A stretch of 12,163 nt of DNA. Source: Verrucomicrobiota bacterium. GTDB taxonomy: Bacteria; Verrucomicrobiota; Verrucomicrobiia; Limisphaerales; UBA9464. Position numbers and translations under genes: made by a program. The stretch covers positions 1 to 12,163 of the forward strand of contig JANXMD010000056.1 of NCBI GenBank assembly GCA_025354845.1, read 5' to 3'. Below are positions 6,422 to 12,163 of the stretch, piece after piece. Positions within the stretch are counted from its first letter, which is position 1, and the number at the start of each line of letters is the position of its first letter. The notes under the pieces are model-generated. The model was not told the origin of the DNA and searched no databases. It saw only the letters and a list, made by a program, of their open reading frames with translations.

Positions 6422-9400
6422 CTCCGCTTCCCGCTGACGCGGAAGAAATGCACGCTTTCTGGATCCTCGGGATCGAGTGATGCCGAACGCACGCCACGGG
6501 GTGCCAGCAGGGCGAACACCGCCGGGAGGACGAACAAGGTGGCGAGGGTCACCACGAACAATCCACCCACCACGGCACGTCCCAGAGGGGCGGTCTGGGG
6601 TCCCCCTTCACCCAGACCCAATGCCATCGGAATCATTCCGGCGATCATCGCCGCACTGGTCATCAGAATGGGGCGCAATCGCGACGTGGCACCAGACATC
6701 GCCGCCTCGATCGGCGAGGCCCCGCTCTGGCGTGCCTTTTCGGCGAAGGTCACGAGCAGGATCGCATTCGCCACCGCCACGCCGATGGCCATGATGGCTC
6801 CGATGGCGGACTGAAGATTCATGGTGGTACCGGTCAGCAATAACAGGAGCACCACGCCCGTGAGCACGGCCGGCACCGTTGAGATCACCGCAAGGGCCAG
6901 GCGCACACTTTGGAAGTTGGCCAGCAACATCAAGAACACCACGGCAACCGCGACACCGAGACCCGAGTTGAAGCCATCCACCAATTGCCGCAGAGGCACC
7001 GCCTGCCCGCGTACATCCACACGGGTCTTGGCCGGCCAACGCTTGGCATCGGAAATCTCCGGCAGCGCCTCCAGCTCCCGCAAGACGCGACCCAGATCGG
7101 CATGGCGCAGATTGGCGGTGATGCTCACCACCCGGGCCATGTTGTAGCGCTCGTACTGACCCACTGTGGTTCCGGGTGCCACCAACGCCACGTTGCGAAG
7201 CAGCACGCTGCGGTTCGGGCCCGAAGTCACCGGCAGGTTCCGCACGTCTTCGAGTGATTTGGTTTCGGTTTGCGGCACCTGCACCTGCACGCTGTAACTC
7301 ACGCCGGTATTTGGATCGGACCAAAAGCTTGGGACCGTAAACCGGCTAGAGGTCGTCGCCGCCACCAGCGAGCGCGTCACGTCGCCCACCTTCACACCCA
7401 TCAAACCCGCCCGCTCGCGGTTGATGCTCACGTCCACGCTGGGGTAGTCCAACGCCTGCGCCAACTGCACGTCGCAAAGATCCGGCATGGCGGAAAGCGT
7501 CGCCAGCAGGCGCTCGGCATACTCGCGGCTGGCGGCGAGACTGGGACCGCTGACGGCCACCTCAATCGGTGTCGGCGAGCCGAAGCTCATCACACGGCTC
7601 ACGATGTCGCTCGGCTCAAAGGACACCCGCACGTCCGGCAGCTCCCTGGCAAAGGCCGTGCGCAAACGTTCCTTCAACGCCGGAATGGCCACGCCGCTCC
7701 CCGGTCGCAATTGCACCGACAAATGCGCCTCCTCGGGACCGCTGTTCCAGAGATGGATCAGATTCACCGGATAGTTCGCAGCATGGACGCCCACCAGGCC
7801 GAGCGTGAGGCTCACCTGATTCGATCCGCCCGCTTCGCGATGAATCACGGCCAAGGCCTTCAACGCCATCTGTTCAGTGTTGTCGAGCCGCGTCCCCGCC
7901 GGCGCGCGCAGGCGCAGCGCGAACTGGCCGGCATCCACGGTGGGAAAGATTTCCAAACCAAGTCGACCTCCCCCCAAGAGAACACACCCGACTGCGACGA
8001 TCAGGTACACGCCCACCACCAGCCACCTGGCGGCGAGCAGGGGCGTCATCAGTGTGACATACAGCCCACGCACGGCACGCAACCACGCCGGATCCGTGGC
8101 AACTCCGCCGTGCTTCAGCCACCACACGCTGAGGATCGGTACGAGGGTGCTCGAAAGCACGAAGGACGCCGCCATGGAAAACCCCACCGCGAGCGCCAGC
8201 GGTTCGAACAACGCCCGTGCCGCCCCTTCCATGAAGAACGCAGGGAGAAAGACCGCGAGCACGCAGAGCATGGCGAGCAATCGCGGCATCGCAGTTTCAC
8301 GCGTGGCCAGCAACGCCGCACGGGCAAGCGGTTCCCCGGTTGCCAGATGCACGTGGAGATTCTCCACCGCCACCGTGGCTTCATCGACCAGGATTCCCAC
8401 CGCGAGGGCCAGGCCACCCAGCGTCATGAGATTGACGCTCTGCCCACTGGCCCACAGCGCGAACGAGGCCGCCAGGAGGGCCAACGGAATGTTCAGTACC
8501 ACGACCAGCGCACTGCGCCAATCGGCCAGAAAAATCAGCACCATCAAGCCGGTCAACAGGGCCCCAATGGCGCCTTCCTTGATCAGATCGCCAATAGCGC
8601 GGGTGACGACTGGGGATTGATCCAACTCGTAGCTGACCCGGATATCCTCGGCCACCGCGGCCTGGAACTTCGGCAGACTTCGCTTCACCAGTTCAACCAC
8701 CGCCAACGTCGAGGCATCGGCACGCTTGGTGACCGGCATGTACACCGTGCGACGTCCGTTCACGAGGGCGTAGCTGGTTACCAGATCGCTCGCATCCTGC
8801 ACCGTGGCCACATCCCGAACAAACACCGCCGTGTTGCCCTGGACCCGCACCGGCACGCCTTCCAGATCGCGGATGTTCCGCACCTGGGCATTGGCGGGCA
8901 CGATGGGATACTTGTCTCCCAGGTTCATATTGCCCGACGGGCTGATGACATTGGCCTGCGTGATGGCCTGGATGAGTTCATCCGGCGAAATCCCGTAGGC
9001 GCGCAGGCGATCGGGCTTGGCATTTACAGTGATGGTCCGCGCGCTGCCGCCGAACGGGGGCGGCGCCGAGACCCCGGGAAGGGTGGCGAACAGCGGACGC
9101 ACCTGATTCAACGCCGCATCCTGCATTTGGCCGACGGTGCGATTGGCATTCGTCGTGGAGAACACCAACTGCCCCACCGGCACGCTTCCGGCATCGAACC
9201 GGGTGATGAACGGTCCCGGTGTTCCGGCCGGCATGAAGGCCCGGGCGCGATTCACGTAGGCCACGGTCTCCGCCATCGCGGCCGACATGTCGGTGCCGGG
9301 ATGAAACTGCAGCTTCATGATCGAAGCGCCCTGGATGCTCTTCGACTCGACGTGCTCGATGCCGGTGATGTAGAGGAAGTGGTACTCGTAGTAGTAGGTG

Positions 9401-9588
9401 AGCGAGCCCTCCATCTGGGCCGGATCCATGCCGCCGAACGGCTGCGCGACATAGATCGTGGGAATCCCCAAGGGCGGGAAGACATCGCGCGCCATGCGGC
9501 TGAGCCCAAGCCATCCGCCGAGGCATACAGCGAGCACGAGCACCAGCACCGTCACCGGCCGGCGGAGCGAGGCATTCAGCGGCGACAT
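6418..9588 (-). CDS. RND efflux permease, inner-membrane pump (AcrB/MdtB-like superfamily)
   Basis: Proton-driven inner-membrane pump of the tripartite system. From the ATG at 9588 it has 1056 residues, typical of RND permeases. The frame is open to 9711, but the extra 41 residues are not membrane-like, whereas starting at 9588 places the standard NASLRRPVTVLVLVLA helix at the N-terminus. Twelve membrane segments are visible: one near 12-29, six at about 341-540 and five at about 877-1028, with two large periplasmic domains (about 32-335 and 545-870). The membrane-4 motif is GILVDEATVAVEN with Asp402 and Glu403, where AcrB has Asp407 and Asp408. In membrane 10 the AcrB Lys940 position is Ala940 (AVANAILLVTFAE). 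Segments such as GGMDPAQMEG and GIEHVESKS belong to a permease subgroup common in Acidobacteria and Verrucomicrobia. Substrate is unknown. The stop codon lies in the inverted-end repeat. Confidence 0.95.
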   Translation of the reverse strand: MSPLNASLRRPVTVLVLVLAVCLGGWLGLSRMARDVFPPLGIPTIYVAQPFGGMDPAQMEGSLTYYYEYHFLYITGIEHVESKSIQGASIMKLQFHPGTDMSAAMAETVAYVNRARAFMPAGTPGPFITRFDAGSVPVGQLVFSTTNANRTVGQMQDAALNQVRPLFATLPGVSAPPPFGGSARTITVNAKPDRLRAYGISPDELIQAITQANVISPSGNMNLGDKYPIVPANAQVRNIRDLEGVPVRVQGNTAVFVRDVATVQDASDLVTSYALVNGRRTVYMPVTKRADASTLAVVELVKRSLPKFQAAVAEDIRVSYELDQSPVVTRAIGDLIKEGAIGALLTGLMVLIFLADWRSALVVVLNIPLALLAASFALWASGQSVNLMTLGGLALAVGILVDEATVAVENLHVHLATGEPLARAALLATRETAMPRLLAMLCVLAVFLPAFFMEGAARALFEPLALAVGFSMAASFVLSSTLVPILSVWWLKHGGVATDPAWLRAVRGLYVTLMTPLLAARWLVVGVYLIVAVGCVLLGGGRLGLEIFPTVDAGQFALRLRAPAGTRLDNTEQMALKALAVIHREAGGSNQVSLTLGLVGVHAANYPVNLIHLWNSGPEEAHLSVQLRPGSGVAIPALKERLRTAFARELPDVRVSFEPSDIVSRVMSFGSPTPIEVAVSGPSLAASREYAERLLATLSAMPDLCDVQLAQALDYPSVDVSINRERAGLMGVKVGDVTRSLVAATTSSRFTVPSFWSDPNTGVSYSVQVQVPQTETKSLEDVRNLPVTSGPNRSVLLRNVALVAPGTTVGQYERYNMARVVSITANLRHADLGRVLRELEALPEISDAKRWPAKTRVDVRGQAVPLRQLVDGFNSGLGVAVAVVFLMLLANFQSVRLALAVISTVPAVLTGVVLLLLLTGTTMNLQSAIGAIMAIGVAVANAILLVTFAEKARQSGASPIEAAMSGATSRLRPILMTSAAMIAGMIPMALGLGEGGPQTAPLGRAVVGGLFVVTLATLFVLPAVFALLAPRGVRSASLDPEDPESVHFFRVSGKRS

Positions 9589-9648
9589 GGAATTGGAAAT
9601 CCGAACAACAATCGTCCGATGCCTGGTACAGGAACTTACCCCAATTCC
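9589..9648. promoter_or_regulatory. 8-bp inverted repeat abutting the permease start codon
   Basis: GGAATTGG at 9589-9596 and CCAATTCC at 9641-9648 are perfect inverted copies 44 bases apart. In the permease mRNA the proximal arm lies directly against the AUG, where a Shine-Dalgarno would be expected and none is seen. A smaller palindrome, CCTG-GTA-CAGG at 9622-9632, lies between the arms. This may be an operator or a leader hairpin limiting initiation; both are inference from symmetry only. Confidence 0.3.
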
Positions 9649-9731
9649 TTCCGGCGTGAGGCCCCAGCATCCGTCACCCTTGCCCAGTGAACAGGCAAAA
9701 AGCGTCTGCACTTGGGGGCCAAAAATATGGA

Positions 9732-9780
9732 AGCCGAACGGAAGCTGTTCCCGGCCAGGTGGCCAGTGTCCCGTTCGGCT
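9732..9780. promoter_or_regulatory. 10-bp perfect inverted repeat in the divergent region
   Basis: AGCCGAACGG (9732-9741) and CCGTTCGGCT (9771-9780) are exact inverted copies separated by 29 bases, which themselves contain CCGGCCAGGTGGCC. Such symmetry upstream of an efflux operon could be a repressor site or a hairpin. No T-run follows on either strand, so a rho-independent terminator is unlikely. Function is inferred from symmetry only. Confidence 0.3.
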
Positions 9781-10045
9781 AAGCGCGACGTGAACCGAAA
9801 TCTCCCGGCACCGAAGCGCCGTTCAACACCGATCCCCGGGCTGATCTCCGGGGTAGGATCCCGAAGAGACGTTTGGGATACGTGGATGCCGCCGCCAAGT
9901 CAAGGCAACCTCGGGAAAAGAAGAGTGTAGAATCAGAAAGCAGGAAAGCAGGAGGGACAGAAACCAATCGAAAAATCGGTGCCGCGACGACCGGGGGCAT
10001 TCGCGATTTCCTGCTGGAACGCAGCTCAACGGGACCCCGCGCTGC

Positions 10046-10244
10046 CTACCTGGGTGGGTCGCGCTGCGGTTCGGCCCTCACTTCGGTACGACTGGCGAAC
10101 CGCCGTCGTGGCCACCCTGAAGCAGACGGAGGGAGATCGTCTCCACGCCACTTTGCATCCTAGGATCGGAATCCTCCCCACGTCCTCTGGCGTTTCGCTC
10201 TCGCGAAACGGACAATTACGGCGGCGCAGCAGCACCGCCCCACC
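10046..10244 (+). repeat. Dispersed ~200-bp intergenic repeat, copy B
   Basis: Same element and orientation as copies A and C. The left core is at 10086-10113 (GTACGACTGGCG, then GCCGTCGTGGCC). The right core is at 10196-10244 (TCGCGAAACGGA, GGCGGCGCAGCAGCACCGCC, CCACC). The left flank also follows copy A: TACC, GGTGGGTCG and TCGGCC at matching distances. It ends about 78 bases before the heptamer array upstream of the sigma gene. Boundaries are approximate. Confidence 0.65.
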
Positions 10245-10322
10245 CATTGATAGGGGGGCCAACGTAGAAGATCCACGGGTGCACCTCGGCTGATGACTCC
10301 ACAGTTCCCGGAACCCGGACGC

Positions 10323-10400
10323 CCATCTCCCATCTCCCATCTCCCATCTCCCATCTTCGATCTTCGAACTCCGATTCCCGATCTCCCGATCTCCGATTCC
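10323..10400 (+). repeat. Heptamer tandem repeat array upstream of the sigma factor
   Basis: Eleven units of a 7-base repeat with consensus C(C/G)ATCT(C/T). Four identical CCATCTC units are followed by diverging ones such as CGATCTT, CGAACTC and CGATTCC, with one extra base near 10386. It ends 71 bases before the sigma start codon. Because 7 is not a multiple of 3 it reads through in all frames and creates spurious open frames. It resembles the heptanucleotide STRR repeats known from filamentous cyanobacteria; its function is unknown. Confidence 0.9.
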
Positions 10401-10470
10401 CGGGTCGCCAGTCCTCGCTGGCCTTCCCGGCTTGGGTTCTTCAGCCTTTGTGCCGATTCCTACGTTGGCT

Positions 10471-11235
10471 ATGCCTTCGGATCCCGAACCACCCACACCC
10501 CATTCTCTGCCGCCCACCCCGGGGGCCGGAGCCTTCAAGACGACGCAGTGGAGTCTCGTGCTCTCGGCCGATGGCAGCCCCGGGAGTGCCTCGTTTCGCG
10601 CCCTGGAGAAGCTCTGCCAGACCTACTGGTTCCCGGTGTACACCTTCGTCCGTCGGCAATCGAAATCGCCCGAGGACGCCCAGGATCTCACCCAGGAATT
10701 CTTCAGTCGCTTCCTGGCCAAGGGCGGATTCTCCAAGGCGGACCGGGAGCGCGGACGCTTCCGCAGTTTCCTGCTGACCTCGGTGAAGCACTTCCTCACC
10801 GAGGATTGGCGGAAGGCGACGCGACAAAAGCGCGGTGGCGGCCAACCGGCGGTGCCCATCGTCGGCACCGAGGCGGAGTCGCGCTATTCCGCGGAGCCGA
10901 TGGACGAACTCTCGCCCGACAAGGTGTTCGACCGTCGGTGGGCCGAAGCGTTGTTGGAACGCGTGATGGCGCGTCTCCGTCTCGACTATGAGATGACTGG
11001 CCGGGCCGCCGTTTACCAGCAACTCCAGCAGTTCCTCTGGGGTCGCGATTCCGAGTGTTCGTACGCCAGCATGGGCGAACGCCTGGGCATGAACGAGGGT
11101 GCCGTGAAAGTTGCGGTGCACCGCCTGCGCCAACGGTTCCGCGAACAACTCCACGCCGAAGTCGCCGAAACCGTGGAAAATGAAGCCGAAGTGGACTCCG
11201 AAATCCGCCACCTCCTCGGCCTCTTCGGCACCTAG
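10471..11235 (+). CDS. ECF-type RNA polymerase sigma factor of the kinase-linked type
   Basis: Sigma-70 family factor with regions 2 and 4 that would redirect RNA polymerase to a specific promoter set. From the ATG at 10471 it has 254 residues; a TTG 39 bases earlier is also in frame but less likely, and neither has a clear Shine-Dalgarno. Residues 1-20 are a proline-rich leader, followed by FKTTQWSLV, typical of this group. Region 2 spans about 46-115 (TYWFPVYTFVRR, EDAQDLTQEFFSRFL, GRFRSFLLTSVKHFL). A KRGGG linker is at 120-124. Region 4 spans about 153-226, with a helix-turn-helix at 197-225 (SYASMGERLGMNEGAVKVAV). A short acidic tail follows. It is longer than classical ECF factors (about 180-200). 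No anti-sigma gene is adjacent; a Ser/Thr kinase follows after 361 bases. In Vibrio parahaemolyticus EcfP is activated by the kinase PknT, so control by phosphorylation is plausible here but inferred. Confidence 0.92.
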   Translation: MPSDPEPPTPHSLPPTPGAGAFKTTQWSLVLSADGSPGSASFRALEKLCQTYWFPVYTFVRRQSKSPEDAQDLTQEFFSRFLAKGGFSKADRERGRFRSFLLTSVKHFLTEDWRKATRQKRGGGQPAVPIVGTEAESRYSAEPMDELSPDKVFDRRWAEALLERVMARLRLDYEMTGRAAVYQQLQQFLWGRDSECSYASMGERLGMNEGAVKVAVHRLRQRFREQLHAEVAETVENEAEVDSEIRHLLGLFGT

Positions 11236-11262
11236 CCGCAATCTGCGATCCTCCCCTCACCT

Positions 11263-11465
11263 CCACCCAATCCGAGTACGCGCTGAGCTCCAGCTGGGCC
11301 AACGTCACCACGACCAGCGCAGTGCCGTCGTGGCCTCTGCGGACGGCACCAAACCCAATCGCCGCATGCCCTCGCCACGCCACGCCGAGCCGCAAACGAA
11401 CCCGGCGGTCTCGTCCCTCACCGCGGAAAGGCCAGTCACGGCGCCGCAGCAGCAGCGCCCCACCC
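11263..11465 (+). repeat. Dispersed ~200-bp intergenic repeat, copy C
   Basis: Third copy, same orientation. The left core is at 11307-11334 (ACCACGACCAGCG, GCCGTCGTGGCC), nearly identical to copy A. The right core is at 11418-11465 (GCGGAAAGGCCAGTCACGGC, GCCGCAGCAGCAGCGCC, CCACC). It runs directly into the second heptamer array. Together they fill most of the 361-base gap between the sigma stop and the kinase start; the remaining 55 bases before the kinase show no recognisable promoter. The left boundary is approximate. Confidence 0.65.
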
Positions 11466-11541
11466 CATCTCCGATCTCCCATCTCCCATCTCCGATCTGC
11501 GATCCGCGATCTGCGATCTGCGATCTGCGATTTGCGATTTT
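11465..11541 (+). repeat. Heptamer tandem repeat array upstream of the kinase
   Basis: Exactly eleven 7-base units in unbroken phase (77 bases), consensus C(C/G)ATCT(C/G): CCATCTC and CGATCTC units first, then CGATCTG, CGATCCG and finally CGATTTG and CGATTTT. The steady change along the array suggests growth by slippage and drift. It abuts repeat copy C and ends 55 bases before the kinase ATG, mirroring the arrangement before the sigma gene. Confidence 0.92.
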
Positions 11542-11596
11542 GTCCGGTAACTCTTCGCGGGAAAGCGCATAGCTGTCATTGACCGTCATCGGACTC

Positions 11597-12127
11597 ATGG
11601 ACCCCGCCTCAACATCCCCTTCCCCCGCCTCCTGTCGTCGCTGCGGCGCGCGTCTTGGCTCCAGCGGACTCGGCGGCCTGTGCCCGCGCTGTCTCCTCAC
11701 CGATGCCCTACCCACCGAGTCGGGGCCGACGCCGCCCCCGGACTCGACGCCCGGGGGCGATTCCAAGCCCGCGATTAAACCGACCCCGGTGCTGTTGCGC
11801 TATTTCGGCGACTACGAGTTGGAAGGAGAGATCGCCCGCGGCGGCATGGGAGTGATCCATCGGGCGCGTCAACTCAGCCTGGGACGCCTGGTGGCCATCA
11901 AGCTGATGTCGGCCGGCGAATTCGCCCGCCCCGAAGTGGTGCAGCGGTTTCGCACCGAGGCCATGGCCGCGGCGAAGCTGCAGCACCCCAACCTCGTGGC
12001 CATCCACGAGGTCGGGGAACATGCCGGACTGCAGTACTTCTCCATGGATCTCGTGGAGGGTCCGAACCTGGCCGCGCAACTGGCCGGGCAGCCGTTGCCC
12101 GCGTCGGTTCAAATCGGCGACGCATGA
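11597..12127 (+). CDS. Ser/Thr protein kinase with N-terminal zinc ribbon, broken before the catalytic loop
   Basis: From the ATG at 11597 the frame gives 176 residues and ends at a TGA at 12125-12127. An in-frame TTG at 11579 is a less likely start. Residues 13-32 hold two CxxC pairs (Cys13/Cys16, Cys29/Cys32) of a small zinc ribbon common in Planctomycetes and Verrucomicrobia kinases. After a Pro/Ser-rich linker the kinase N-lobe starts near 71: glycine loop GEIARGGMGV (77-86), the ATP-binding Lys102 in VAIK, the helix-C Glu121 in FRTEA, KLQHPNLVAIHEVGE, and the hinge FSMDLVEG at 148-155. Homology fades after QPLPA (residue 169). The HRDLKPSN catalytic loop and the DFG motif are missing, and neither other frame resumes a kinase in the remaining 36 bases. 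The piece alone cannot be an active kinase. It is a pseudogene, an interrupted gene or an assembly break. Presumed partner of the sigma factor. Confidence 0.85.
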   Translation: MDPASTSPSPASCRRCGARLGSSGLGGLCPRCLLTDALPTESGPTPPPDSTPGGDSKPAIKPTPVLLRYFGDYELEGEIARGGMGVIHRARQLSLGRLVAIKLMSAGEFARPEVVQRFRTEAMAAAKLQHPNLVAIHEVGEHAGLQYFSMDLVEGPNLAAQLAGQPLPASVQIGDA

Positions 12128-12163
12128 GATCGCCGTGATCAATCCGAGCGGACCATCCCATTT

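Larger units (their letters stand above)
9589..10470. other. Divergent non-coding region between the efflux operon and the sigma factor
   Basis: No convincing gene lies in these 882 bases; open frames in it are short, disagree between strands and run through repeats. It should hold the promoters of both transcription units, but no clear -35/-10 pair can be picked out. It contains the 8-bp inverted repeat beside the permease, a 10-bp inverted repeat at 9732-9780, a small hairpin at 9834-9853 (CCCCGG/CCGGGG), a short purine-rich run of CAGGAAAG-type units around 9936-9957, dispersed repeat copy B, the heptamer array, and a small stem at 10407-10422 (GCCAG/CTGGC). Confidence 0.6.

Noticed and set aside
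7270..9690. Very long plus-strand open frame (806 codons) opposite the permease
   Set aside because: It is fully antisense to a clear RND permease; its translation is His/Arg/Gln-rich without domains, as expected from a GC-rich third-position shadow.
9873..10163. Plus-strand open frame of 96 codons in the divergent region
   Set aside because: Low-complexity composition, no start signal, and it runs into repeat copy B; no sign of coding.
2591..11482. Possible conserved small peptide on the minus strand of the three dispersed repeats (an LLLRRRD..PFR-like motif in each)
   Set aside because: In copies A and B the motif and a downstream ATT-containing motif share one frame, but in copy C they fall in different frames, and no common start codon exists. 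The similarity is better explained at DNA level.
10323..11541. Heptamer arrays as CRISPR-like arrays
   Set aside because: The units are 7 bases with no spacers and no cas genes nearby; they are simple tandem repeats.
12101..12123. Possible tRNA T-arm (GGTTCAAATC) near the right end
   Set aside because: The paired arms do not fit a 5-bp T-stem with a 7-base loop, and no anticodon arm, D arm or acceptor stem is present upstream, where kinase coding continues.

Overview
The window is GC-rich and densely coding. It looks like a Verrucomicrobiota chromosome, most likely the Pedosphaera/Limisphaera side of the phylum. The reasons are a planctomycete-type (PSCyt1) c-type cytochrome, an ECF sigma factor beside a Ser/Thr kinase with an N-terminal CxxC zinc ribbon, and several families of short dispersed repeats between genes. 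The phylum call is inference from gene style; no rRNA or tRNA is present to confirm it.

Layout. Positions 1-9588 are one long run of minus-strand genes. In transcription order they are an RND efflux permease (9588-6418), its periplasmic adaptor (6267-5239), its outer-membrane channel (5242-3890, overlapping the adaptor by 4 bases), biotin synthase bioB (3812-2766), a secreted TPR protein (about 2427-877) and the N-terminal 259 codons of a multi-haem PSCyt1 cytochrome (778 to the window edge). An 882-base non-coding divergent region (9589-10470) separates these from a plus-strand regulatory pair: an ECF-type sigma factor (10471-11235) and a Ser/Thr kinase (11597-12127). The kinase reading frame stops before its catalytic loop.

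How the genes work together. The permease, adaptor and channel form a complete tripartite efflux pump. BioB inserts sulfur into dethiobiotin and stands alone, without other bio genes; a nine-base match to a BirA half-operator lies just upstream. The sigma/kinase pair matches the Planctomycetes/Verrucomicrobia arrangement in which an ECF sigma factor is linked to a kinase rather than an anti-sigma factor.

Repeats. Three copies of a diverged element of about 200 bp lie in the same orientation at about 2551-2749, 10046-10244 and 11263-11465. The two beside the regulatory genes are each followed by an 11-unit array of 7-base repeats (10323-10400 and 11465-11541), ending 71 and 56 bases before the sigma and kinase start codons. 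A separate element with inverted ends sits between permease and adaptor (6281-6421) and supplies the permease stop codon.

Most of the window is ordinary. The points worth a second look are the repeat-plus-heptamer module in front of both regulatory genes, the kinase that breaks off before its catalytic residues, the candidate BirA site at bioB, the altered proton-relay residues of the permease, and a probable third haem repeat just outside the left edge. I did not find a clearly new multi-gene system.
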